Both the position numbers and the translations under genes were made by a program. A model generated the notes under the pieces. That model was not told the origin of the DNA. It made no database searches and saw only the letters and a list, made by a program, of their open reading frames with translations. A DNA stretch of 64,000 nt from the NCBI GenBank assembly GCA_902728285.1, contig CACVBU010001361.1, forward strand, positions 62,001-126,000, given 5' to 3'. How positions within the stretch are numbered: the first letter of the stretch is position 1; the number at the start of each line of letters is the position of its first letter. This document shows positions 19,300 to 32,400 of this stretch, in pieces. The DNA comes from Clytia hemisphaerica. Lineage: Eukaryota > Cnidaria > Hydrozoa > Leptothecata > Clytiidae.

Positions 19300-20495
19300 T
19301 GGTAAATTGACGAATTCATAATATAGCACTAATGCTAATTTGTCCGACCACACGCTAAAATCAAAAATCTTCTTGTCAAAATAAATGAAATATGAAAAAA
19401 ATGTGCACGATTCACCGTATTTCATTTTATTTCGTGTTGTTGTTACAAGAGTGTAATAAAATACCTCGTTGCAAAACAATCGTCTACAATAATTCGTTCA
19501 AATTGTCTATTTACAAAAAGTTCCCAACTAGACTAGCAGAGTTAGCTCAATAAAGGCCCTATTCTTGAAATGAATCACATGTGCCTCAAAATTGGCACAT
19601 AGGTTCCTTTTCTGCACGGGTATACTGGAAATTGACGTCATCATAAAGTGCCTCAAGAATTTTCGATTCGGCTGTGGGTTCGTTGTTGAGTCTTGGAGCA
19701 ATAAGGAACCTTTTTGTCAAATTTCAGCCACACACTTTAAGGAAAAAAACCTAATTCTACCGGACTAAGCCAGTCACTAACAAACCCAAAGGGTTTTTAT
19801 TCAGTTTTTATAGCAAATAAAAATTATCCACACATCTTTCAATGTGTTGTGATTCTAGAGTAACCACCAGAAAGAAAAATTCCAATCAAGAATAAACCAT
19901 TCATTTTCACGGCAATTATGAATACGGCGTTCATGTTCATGTCAAGTTACTATTGAGATTTGTTCTGCTTCTTCCTTCACTTTGATTGTTTTCGTTTCTT
20001 TTTTGAACAGCTTTCTGATTTACGTTGAACAGCAACTTCGTGCAATAAATCTGAATAAGAAAAATAGTATAGCATTGAGTATCGCTCTGGTTTATCCAAT
20101 CGAAGTTTTTTCATACTATAATGGCCCCGGGGAGACACTCAAGGGTGATTCCCAAAGTACTCTGTAAGGGTGGTAAGGGTCAAAATGAGAGAAAGTGCAG
20201 TGTACTGTAAGGGTATAAAAAGTGAAAAAAAGTTCTGACCATTATTTGCCATAAAATGGAAAAGAAGTTCAAGAAATTTCACCGTAAGGGTTTCAATTTT
20301 CGCCAAAGGTTACTCAAATTTGGTTAAAATTTCTCTCCATTGTCAGGACATTAAAAATCCTAATTTTGGGCCGCACAAACGGTCATTAATAAATCGAGTG
20401 CACCCCCTACCCTCGGTTATAATGGTAACCTATCCGACACTCTCTTATTCGAAAAGTTTTCAAACGAAATCTGTGGTCTCTTAGAAAAACTTTGC
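19300..20495. other. 3' side of MCRS1; no other gene
   Basis: Mixed AT-rich sequence after the MCRS1 stop. It should contain that gene's 3' untranslated region. A stretch at 20120-20300 repeats GTAAGGGT several times and may be an old repeat; I could not define its ends. Confidence 0.4.
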
Positions 20496-23400
20496 TCAAT
20501 AATTCATGCACACTGGAAGGAAAAAAGAACGGATGAGCGAACTGTGGAAAGCCAAGACAAAAGCACTGACCTCTATGACAGAATTGTTCATGAGCGTCGT
20601 GCTTGCTCCACTTGCTAACGGCTGACCGTTGATGTAAAACGGACGTCTCCCACAATTCTCCAAATGAAATCTCCCATTCACCAGTTTCAATACGCCCTAC
20701 AAAGATATATGAATTTGACATAAAGAGAAAATAGCATTACATTTGTCTACGATCTTAATGAAAACAAACCTACCTATTCCCCATAAGCGTGCTGATTGGC
20801 TGAAGCAAAACAGAACGCAGTATAATAGTAGACAGACTCTAGGTTAAACTTTAAGAAGTCTCGATGCTAGATTAATTTTCAAAGCAATCATGGTCAACTA
20901 CAATTTAAATAACACATTGACTCGGGTGATAAAGGTAGAACCTAGGAATATGCACACGGGCCACACTCGAAAATTTTCAATTTTAGTATTGATTTTATGT
21001 CAAAATTTGGAAACTTTTATGCTTTTTATGCCAAGAAATGACAATCTTCTGTTTTTATGCCGAGTTTAACCTCTGAATATAGAATTTTTCGAATAGAAAA
21101 ATAAAAACAGCTTTCAAAATAAACAAACAAGCAAACCTGTCTTCGTGAGATCTTCAATGCGGGTCCTTCTACCGATAAATCGACATCGATATCGAAATCC
21201 AAATTACGCCGACCGATGTATGTCTAAGATTCAAGAGCAGGGATTCATATCAAAAACGATAGGACTATTAATTTGTTCCAATCTGGTACCTAGAGCTACT
21301 TGCACTACCTTTTGATTTTACTGATGGACGTGTGATACAATCGTGAGCTCTATCAGAATAAAATAAGCGAACAAAGGGGCTGGGTTCGAGATTGGACTTG
21401 CTCAGTATCATCCGCAAGATATTCAAACCGGCGGAAAATGCATTAGAGGTTAGGTCATTTTTAGAAGAAAACTTTCGTGATACCCATATATTAATCGCCA
21501 AATGAAAACTTTCAAGGCACTGAGGATTAGACGAAGGAGATAAATACCAATAGAGACATAAAATTCAAAGATTTAAATGAGTAAGGCTTGGGGACACGTT
21601 TTTTTTCGCGTTGGTGCAATGCAACATGCTCCATCCCACCAACCTGTAATGCTTTCTCGTGTCTCAACCCCATTTTATTTTCTACCAATAAAAGTGAAAT
21701 CTCGCTTTTGTCCCAGGGACAAAATCACCGTGTCTTTTGGGTATTTCCCTCACTTTTTGTCACATGAAACAATGAAAGAAACCATGGGCCACGCACTTTT
21801 TTTCTTGTAGAGCTTAACAGTGCGTCATTTTTGACCATTTTAAAGGCAAAATAAGTTCTAGAAAAATTGGAGTATATTTATCCACTGGGGACGATATTCT
21901 GGCCAATATACTACTATTAATTATCATTGAAAGAAATCTTACAGTTTCTTTGACAATGTGAAATTTGAGGATTCTTCCCTTGAGAACTGCTAGTGTATCC
22001 TCAGGGAAAGTCGATACCTCTAAATCTGAGAAAGAAAGAAACGACAAATTTAACATATGTACAAATGAGTTGTAATAGTCTGCTAAAAAAAAATAATAAG
22101 CGAATAGGTATCCCCAAGGGAGGGTACACAGTAACTCGTGGTCGGCCTGTATGATGTGTGCCCGTGTAGATAGGGCTCGGAAAAGAAGTTAGATAAGAGT
22201 GCAATCTCTCTTTAGTGAGCAACAAAAGCTTCATAAGAAAGGTACAAGCAATGCTCAAAATTCTGCCGTTTCAGATAGATTTCCGTGTTTGCAAAGTATA
22301 AAAAAATATATTTTTCCATTCTCAAAATTCAATCACTTATTTGGTGTGCAAATTTTAATCTCGACTTTACTTCGGCAAATGTAACAGACCTTCGAAGTAA
22401 ATAAAAAAAGAACAAGCAAAAATCAAACCTTCGATGTATCCAGATTTTTCGAGCATGACTTCCCATTGAGGTATCTCTTGCTCCAATCGACGTATTTCAC
22501 GTTTGTGAGCGCGGTCGGTGAAAGAGAGCTCCTGATTCAACTCGTCATCCTCGGAACGGCTGTAAAATGCAGGCGAAGATGAAAAGAGTTGGGTGACTAG
22601 GTTATCGTTAACGACTTTGATAGTAATAATAATTAACTCTCTGTCATTCAAATCTTTCTGTAAAATATTGGTTCCCTCAGCTGGAAAGTCGTATAAAATA
22701 CTCTCCGCAATTCGAATTTTTCTCAAATTTGAAGAAAATTCCTTGCGTCTTGAAAATCGAGAGGGTCAACTTGATAATGGAACAGAGCAACTGATTTCTT
22801 TCACTACCGAGAAAAATGGAAGTAAAGCACTTTAAAAAGTGGATTTAGTGACAACAAATTTAGTGCAATTACCCAATTTTTTTAAACCTTAATCTCCGAA
22901 ATGAGCGTGCTACAAAGAGATTTCATATTTCAAGCAATTTCAATTTTGAATTTGAGGCACATCATATTATTCGATTCGATCCCACCCATGAATGTTTTGT
23001 AGGGAATGTTTTGTTGCTTATCTTACTTGATTTGATCATCCACCAATCTATTTTCCATGTCTTGAAGCGTGCATACTGTCGAATTGATGTTTTTAGCTGG
23101 AAATTAGAAAATATAAACACGGTTTTTTGAGCAGTCTTAAAAAAAAGCTCTGCTTCTTCGCTCACAACAGGCAATTATACAAAGCTCATCACTTGTTTTG
23201 ATTGTCAAGAAGGAATACCTAGCTGCGATGAGAGTAGATGATAATGTCGAAGAAGCTTCCAGTGATCTTCTAGTATAGCGGCCGTTCGCGATCGATGAAA
23301 AGTGGTTGGATTCTCGTCTAACAGTGTTTGGAAATCGTTCAAGTCGTAATTGTCTTCCTAGAGAAAAAGCAAATCAAGAACATCGTGAGCCCGGTACATA

Positions 23401-26400
23401 GAAAATTATGCCAGTATTCGAGATAGAAAACAAAACTAAAGAAAATCTATATATAGAAAAATAAATAAAGGATTAGTTCCTCCTGGGACATTTTTGGCCA
23501 AAGAAGGGGTTCAATTGAAAAATTGATAGATACTTTTGATGAAAAAACGACAGGAGAACCGAACAAGCTTAAAGATGATGATGTTCGGAGACGCTTTAGA
23601 AATTCAACATCTAATCATGGCTGGAACCCCCCTTCAGGTCTGACTAAAAGGTCAAGCGGCCACTGGTACCTGAGACCAGGGGGATGGGCTAAATTGCTGT
23701 AGGAGTCAACTAGTTAAGGGGGCTAAATCCCCAACGATAAAGACGGGATGAATCGTTAAGTAACTGTATGTGGTTCAGGCTATCCAGCATCTAAAAAAAT
23801 GTTTGTTGCTAACCTGTGATATATCAGCTAATAATTGGTCCTCATCTTTGGACCACAATGCACTTTTGACGGTAACTTTTTCCACTACTTCTGCTGGTAG
23901 AGCCTTTATGGATTGTTGAGCTAGTCTGTAAAGGTAATATATTTAAACTTTCAAAGAAAATTAACAAGCAGACTGGTGGCATTAAGGCAGATGAACGTTA
24001 ATAGATAACTTCTTAAAAACAATATAAAGACGGCTCTTCGTACACCAGGTCTCTTGCCCATACATAGAGGAGTTTGCTTCAAGTTAATAGGTTTCTTTTG
24101 TTGTCGCTTTATAAAATATGTATAATTAGCATGATGTGACAAAATTCTTTTGTTTCAGTTCCTGGCCAAACTTTTCCCTGGTTTAAATCAAGCCGGGTGA
24201 TGACCAAAATGTGACTGAATCCTTCTCAATGCCGGTTCTACAAAGAGACGAGTCTTACTTTGAAACCAACGGATCGTAAAGCAATGCAAACCATCGATCT
24301 TGTACTTCTTTCAGGGTGAAATGACACGAGAAACGAATGCCCAGAAACACTGATTGTAAATCACATGTCTAAATAAAATGATTAGAGAAAACGTTGGAAT
24401 TCTTGATATGTGTAAGTCGAAATGATGTCGTATTTTCTAACGGGAGCACCCAAAAAGAGTCGCATTTTTAAAGATTTTGACCACCGTGTTTCGATTATTA
24501 GCAACAGACAGTGGTCAAATTCCGGCTTTTTTCGCGTGTTTCCGTTAGAAAATTGACTCACGCATATCAAGAATTGCCAACCGAAAAGCTGCAGATCTCC
24601 CTGGTTACATATCGACTAAGCTAGCGTCGTTCAGTATAAGAAATATGTATTGGGTAAGCAAACATTGAAACAGCAAGACTACAATAAATAGTTCTTATAA
24701 AAAAGGTACAATCGTTTGATTTAAGAGAAGGGTCTATTATCTGATGGCTTATTGAACAGTATGAAAATTACCTGAGACACAGCAACGATTAGAGCCAAGT
24801 CGTCTGTCGGACGCCAGCGTCCAAAATCTACCGGTACTGGTTTGGCCTGTGAAAGAAAACCGTGGTTAGATAGAAAAATGAATTACGAAGCAGTTGGATG
24901 GTTGATTATCATTTTTTCGATTGGTTGAAAAGTAGAATGTGGATGATAAAGTTGAACTTGCAAACCGCAGAAATGTAATATGTTTCAAATTATTCAAATT
25001 TATAGTTTATGAGAAAATTAGGCCCCCGAAATCAGAGTCTTTCGAAAAATAAATAAAAGCAGGAAGACAATCACAAAAGGACATATCTTAAGTTCCCAGG
25101 CTTCGTTGAAGTCTTGTATATGAACGGGCGGACAGACAACAGACAGACTCAGATTTTAGCTTAATCGAGTTAAAGCGAGTAGCCTAGCTAGTTGGAGATG
25201 GACTAGACTCTCACACGAAGACTTTATAATAAGTGTTGAATCGCTTTGACCAGAAACAATTAGCCCGGTATTATTGATAGTATTAATGGGCAGTAAATCC
25301 TCAAATAAAATTGCAGCATCTGGCGGGTTTCCACAGACTCCTCTCGCAAAACAGCAGACATAACCTGCGTACTCATATCTGAAATTCATTCCGGTTTAGA
25401 TTATCGCCCTATAGAAGCGAAGCTGAATTATTTACTAAAGTAAAGTCTTCATATCTCGGACACTCGCGGGAAACACACATTTGTTCGAGTTTAGGAAATT
25501 TCGAGTTATGGGGTAAGATTTATAAGGAATTGCTAACTGAAGGGACTATAGAACTTGTCCGAGTTAAGAGGACATTCGAGTTATAGAGGTTCGAGTTAAA
25601 GAGCCTCCACTGTACTATTTATATCATTAATATTTACCTTAAGGAAACTAATTTTCGCCGTTTCGCTCTATTTTGAATACATTTCTTTCTATTTCCTAGG
25701 AGTTTTCAAATTTTCTGATGAAAAATGGCCACATTTGTACCTTAATGGCGGATTTGGCGAATTTAGACGAAATTCGCCAAAATTAGTTCCCGCCAAAATT
25801 AAATATTTTGCTCACTCGCCAAAATTAGTTCCCGCCAAAATTAATTTTTTTTGTTTTTTTTTGCTTAAATGAACCCTGAAATTCATCAAAGTTGTTCAAA
25901 ATAAGGCAAAATAGAACAAATTTACGCTGTCATTCGCCAAAATTAGTTCCCGCCAAAATTTAAAAATTTCGCCATTCGCCAAAATAAGTTCCCACCAAAA
26001 TTAATTTCTTTTAGGATTTTTGCTGCCCGCCAAAATTAGTTCCCTTAAGGTAATTCGCGGGTTCTAAAAAAGCAAAAATTAGTTCTCGCAAAAATGAGTT
26101 TTCTTCAGGTACGCTTTGTCCGTCTTTCGTTCCAAAGGATGATTAAATAGGAGGAGGAAAGGTAAGGGTACCCCTTTATTAAAATAAGCCGACTTAAAAT
26201 AAGAGTTCGGCCAAAGAGCTTTTCCTCAGACCTTCTTAACCCTTTCAGTCCGTGACGTCCCGCCCGGGACTTAGTTTCACCGGCCTATATCTCCGGAACT
26301 AAGAGATTTCCAGAACTCTCGTAGCTACCATGGGAAAGAACATGAAATTTTGGAGAAAAAAGGTTAGTTTTTGGGCGAAGCTCTGGGACGTGACGTGAAA

Positions 26401-29400
26401 TATGGCACCGACATTCAAAATCAGCTTGGTTGATCAATATTTTGTTTATAGGAGATTTATTTTACAACTAAAACAATCAAAATAAATGCATATTTATTTA
26501 CAAAGTATAAACCATTAATGTAAATCTTCAGGGCAATGTGAAGCGTTTTTAGTAAACTGGCAAACTGGAAAAAGTATGAAATCTCGCAAATGTATATTAT
26601 TAAAGGAAATGAAACTGTTAACATATAAACTTTCCATACACAGAGGAAAAGCTGCAACATTGCGTATCGGTTCAAATGGCAAAAACCGTCTCATTAAAAG
26701 GGAAGGAAAAGAACTTCTTGAGAACTTTTCAACCTGCTATGCTCGAATTTGTCACCTCTTCTCTTTGAACGGCATCAAATTTTACAGTGTGTGTCTTTTA
26801 ATAAAATAATTTGTTTTATTCTTTAACATAACCAGTATTCTCATTACCATCGATAACCACCCTCATTTCATGATCCTTCTCTGCAGTAGAATGTCCGCCA
26901 TTTTGTTTTGGCGTCTCTACGGGTGGCGACGCAGCGCAATTCTCCGCGGCGTGGTCAGCGTAAGGTGCCGGTCCAACCAAGCTTAGGATGACCGGTAAAA
27001 AGACCATCCCATGAAACATACCAAAAATCACCACAAGGAAAAATACTTTGAAAAAAGTCAAGAAAACGTACGACGTTGAAGCGGAAAGTAACAGAAAAGC
27101 TAAGAAAGTTGAAAATCCACCATGAAAGACAGCAGGACCGACTTCATATAATGCTTCAGTCATTCGTTCGTTACGACCACCAGCTCTGGATGCCATGAAA
27201 CCATGTGCAATGTGGACTGAATAATCGACCGTCAATCCAATGGCGATGACAAGGATGATTGTGGTCACAGTATCGATTGTCAAACCCCAGAATCCCATGA
27301 AAGCTGCAATCTCGATCAAGGAGAATGCAACACAAGCTACAACCAATACAGATGCAATAACATTTGAAAGCAAAAACAAAGTCACCAAGAGAACGCAAAC
27401 TCCAGCTAAAGCAATGTTTCGAACCAGTTCTTGACTGATGACTTTATTAGTGGACCAGTTGATATAGTTTTGAGTGAACGCGAAAGGGAGGATTTCTTCT
27501 CCACCATCAGGGATAAACCCAGGTTTAATTGTTCCCGTGATTGAGTCCATTGCGTTGACTTGCTGGTCTGAACCAACCAATTGACGATGCGTGTATTGAA
27601 TTTTCGAGGCCTGAAAATTAATAGAGAATACAATTATTTTCTCGTGTCATGCACAGTATCGATATTTGAATATCATGCTTTAAATTGGTAATGTGTAGAG
27701 ATGGGAATCAATTGTTAAAAACGATGTTTCGAAAACGAGCCAAGTGTTATTGTACTTATGACGCAATTCATAAAAAACCACTATAGACTCTCGTATATAT
27801 TTCTATAATTCGAACTAATTCTCAGTTCAGTAACGGAGGATACTTCGTAAAATGCTTTCTAAAATTCTCATCCCTCCGTAAAATTATCATAATTGCCACA
27901 AATTGTACAAAGGTTTCTTTAAGATTTCTCAAGATCTCAACAGACGCTTTAAAATTTGATCAACAAGACTGGTGAAATGAAAGTTTACTTACTCTAATAC
28001 GACCATCACTGCTTGGAATATCAATCAACGATTTATAGAGTTTGCCATCGCCATTCAAGAACTCATCCAACAACTTATAAAACCGTTCTTCGTTCTTCAC
28101 TTTACAGGTTTCGGTGCATCCAGCTTCAAGATCAGCTGGATGGTTCAAACGTAGCCAGTCATGGTATTGATGAAACCAACTATTGACAGTGCCTTCAGAA
28201 ACGTATTTATCACTCTCTAAAGCTTCTTTCACTTTGCCCAAATGCTCATGTCCGTCTCTCCAGTAGTTGATGCGACCAATGTATATGTTTCCAGGGACGC
28301 CGTTCCCAGGGAATGCCTACATAAAAAAGGGGAGAATGAGGATAATTTAGTCTTTTTTAGATTCATTCCATAGCGTTCTAAATAGATTTAGAACGCCATG
28401 ATTCATTCAGATTTTTGAATCAGATTTTACTCGAATGTGCTCTTTTGTTGCAATGTTTATTCGTCTTACATAGTGAAGTTAAGAATAATTGATTTATAAT
28501 GATTTGCTTTGTTCAAGGTAGCCGTGGGTAATTTCCAAGGTTACCTTGGTATTTCACAAAGGAAATTGCATAAATTCTGTTCAAGAAAACAAACAAAAAA
28601 AGGGTTAAAAACCTAATACAAAGTTTACGCAATGGCGACCAAAGAAATATATAACAAATCTTATACTTACAATTCTGTCTTTCTCGATGAACACTCTTGG
28701 TCTTGAATCAGACGGCCAGAACCAGGCGTAATCGAAGTCCTGTTCAAGTCCAACTAATCCATAAAGTCCAGCTGCCAATAAACCAGCTACGGCCACCATA
28801 ACGACAATTTTACCAGGAGTTGATAAAAGAGCACGCGCGTAATAATTCTTCAAAAAACCTTTTAGATATTTGGTTTCTGAGCATTTCGGTGGCTCGTAAC
28901 TTGAAGAAAGTTTCAAACAGCAGCAACAAGCGTCTCGTTCTTTCTCTTGTCGTTTGGCATCCAAAGTCAACAAAGCGGTGAAGAGAGTGATAGTCAATAA
29001 GAAGATAGCTAAGATGCCAATAGCACACCATACACTGAACGACCGTAAAGCTGGTAAGATCTGAAGAGAAAAAAATTAAAAACCAGTCTTTGAAAGAATA
29101 AAATCACAAAGAAGAAAGGGATGAATTTCTTTTGATTTTGAAATTCAAGTATGTATGAATAAATAAATTCACCATGAGTGCTCAATGGTTGCATGTAACA
29201 CAACCAGGGCGAAAACATACGATTTTAAGAAGAAGTAGACAAGAATCAATTTAGTACTGTCAAATGCATTATTTTTATCAGATTGAAATATAAGGTTCCA
29301 GATTGAGAAGTCGTTATAATTATAGTGTGTCCCAAAAAGATTAGATTTAGTAAAATGCTGAATACTCATTATTTAAAGTCGGTTTAAATAACATAACAAT

Positions 29401-32400
29401 TTCTCTGTTTTATCAACCGTTATTCAATTCCCAAGATGATTAAAAGGTTGTGGAGAATGAAATGGTATGTTTTATACAAGTCATTAAATCTGAAATAAAG
29501 CGAGGATTTCACTTTATGTAAAAAATTTTATCGCTTTTTTGGAACACACTATAGTAAAATACTGATTTCAAAATTGAAAAAGTGTAGAAACAGATCGGAA
29601 TTTCTCTTTAAATATCTCGTTCACACAGAAAAAAATGACTTGGTAGCACTAAAGTATGCCGGTGTAATTAGTGAGAAAAAGGCTTTAAATCTCGCTGTAA
29701 TCTGAAATTGATTTCATTTCATTTCACTTACGGTTGCGGCTCCGATCAAGAAAGCACACACATCAGTAACAGACGTCACCAAAACGGAAACGCCGGCGTG
29801 TCGCATAGCCAACGAAATCTTTTCCTCAACCGAGCGATGATCGCGTTTCGGACCTCCAATATTATCCCAACTTTGAACAATGACAAACAAATCGTCAACA
29901 CCGATACCAAGTAGAAGAAACGGTAACACGTTATGTACTGCAGTGTATTTCAGTTGGAAAGCGGACCCCAGACCGTACGAAATACCGATAGAGATACCAA
30001 TGACACCGATTCCAGCCAGTGCCAACAGAACCTTGTGTCCAATTCGTGAGAAAGACCCCAACATGATGGATAGGTAGACTATGACCATGATGTAGCCTAT
30101 CACAAAGAACTGTAAATCTCCATTAGAAGCATCTTCCGAAGCCTTCGCTTGTGACCATTGTGAGAAAGTGTAAACTTCATAATCTGGTTGACCACCCTCG
30201 AATGTTTTTTCTAGTTCTTCTTCCCATTTATCAGCGTATTTGTCGACCTGAGAAATGAAGGGAGATTTCATCACAAAAGGGTCAAAGTTTTTCCCTGGTA
30301 CTCTAACCTGTTTTGGGACTATTCTGGACACTCCTGTACCGCCTTAATGAAGATGTTTATTTCCGTTCTAAGATGTAAGGTTCTAAAAATTGTTGAAATT
30401 CCGTAGTATTTAAAAGGAATCCGTCAAAAAGAACCGTAATTCCATTGTGGCCGTAAGGTAAGTGCCGTAAGGCACTGGAATTGAAAACCAGTCGTCTAAA
30501 AGTGCTTACGTCGCGTCCCTTTCCTTTGTCAAAGATATCTTGCTTCTGCAATCTGTAATCGACTTTCAATACGGAAGCTTTCACAATGGTTCCATTGTCC
30601 CTTACAACTGGACCTCCAATGAGTCGTTCTACCGTCACTAAACGGCCAGTCATAGGGCTCAACAATCCCCCTTTATTGATAGTGGATTTTATTTCTTTAT
30701 CTGTTAAATTTTCAATAATAGTGCGATTGTAGCTCCAGACTTCTAGGATCGATGCGGGAATACAGTCTGCACTTGCTGAAGCTCTGTAAACAAGAATTTA
30801 AATTTTTAAAAACAGTGAAAAATCTAGATTGCCGACAACCCTATTGCTAATTTATGATAGTTTATCACTAACAGGGGACTTTTCCGCCAAACTAATTATG
30901 GGTTAGCCAAAAATATGTGAATGTCAAACTTAATTGAAAAATGTCTTACTCTACTCTACTAGACTCCAACCTGATGAACGAATTTGGAAATTACACCAGT
31001 GAAAAATCTAGATTAGTTTCAAAACGAACAAATAGTTGCTGGAAATACACAGATTCTACTTCAGTAGTTATTTTTAACAGTTGTTGGGTATTCATTAAAA
31101 AAGTACGTTTAAGTGATAATCAGATAGTTTGAGATGTTTTGCTTGTAGATGTCATCAATGGTCCTAAGCAATATCTTTTCGTCTAATTCTTACCCAAAAT
31201 CAAGAAAACAATAGAATTTCAACGTAAGAAAATCGTATTAGAACAAAATTTTAGAGATTTCAAATTGTAAATTGTGTCCAACTATCTTTTTAAGGAGATT
31301 TGGGTGACAGAGCAGCATATGCATTTCGTCCTTATGGGACTCTTGGACTTATTGGACTTTTTTCTCTGAACAACATAAAATATCCCTGACAAAAACAACC
31401 CAAACCATCTGACTTAAGAAAACGTTTACTTACGAGTAGCAAATATCATGCCATTGGTATCCAGTTTCATTGAACAACATCCCTCTCACTTTCTGGTCTT
31501 CTTCATAAAGTTTGAGAAGTCCATCTCTTGTCAACAGATCCGATCCATCCTTCTTCTCCAAGAGAAGTTTAGAGGTTCTGGATGGTATTGGGAAGACATC
31601 GTCCACCCATTCTTTGTGTTTGACAGGATCTGATGTTTGAGATACCCAATTTTTTTCACCACGATTTTCAGTTTGTAGCTCGATTATTCCAACCATACAT
31701 AAACCTGAGATTGTCAATGCGATCAAGATGACTGGCCATGGATTGTTGGCTACTATACGGCCAATACTAAAAAAAGATTACAAATAAATGTAATAACAAA
31801 AGCAGAACAAAAGAAAACGACAATAAAATAGACTCTTTACAAAAAGTTACACGAAGTTCAGCCGGATTTAAATTTGCTACAACCATCGGTAGAATATTTT
31901 AATAACCGCAAGTAGTTTTTAAGTGCCTTAGAAAGTAGAGTTTGAGTTTTAAAATGAGACTTACGACTTAGGAGGGGCTTAAGATCTGAGGATCCAAAAA
32001 CTTGGGAATGGTCTCACTAGGCTAACAATAGAGCCTGGAAGCCATTGTACCCCTCCTAAGTCGAAATATTCAATCAGATAAAGTAGCAACTGAAAATGTT
32101 TGTCATTCTCGCCCGAATTTTTAATTCAGCAAAAAGCTAAAACACCCAAAAATGTCAACATATTCTGACCATGATTGTAATATTGACGTATTGATGTCAA
32201 TTTTTTTGGCGAAAGGACCTATCAAAAGCTCAGCTGGTTAAAACCATTTTTTACAAACTCATCGTTTTTTTTTATGATTTTAGAAATTTTTAAAAGGTCA
32301 CATGCTCGTCTCTGCTCGCTTACCCGAGTCGCACTGATAAGTCGTGGGAAGGACGAAACAAGAGTCTGCGAGTATAGATGAAGAGCGATAAAAAACACAT

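Noticed and set aside
25156..25389. 77-codon minus-strand frame as a further MCRS1 exon
   Set aside because: No similarity to MCRS1. Exons 3 and 4 join in phase without it, and there is no fitting splice pair.
26239..26300. piggyBac-type end (TTAACCCTTTCAGTCC)
   Set aside because: The TTAA and CCCTTT match the usual start, but I found no matching right end or second TTAA copy.
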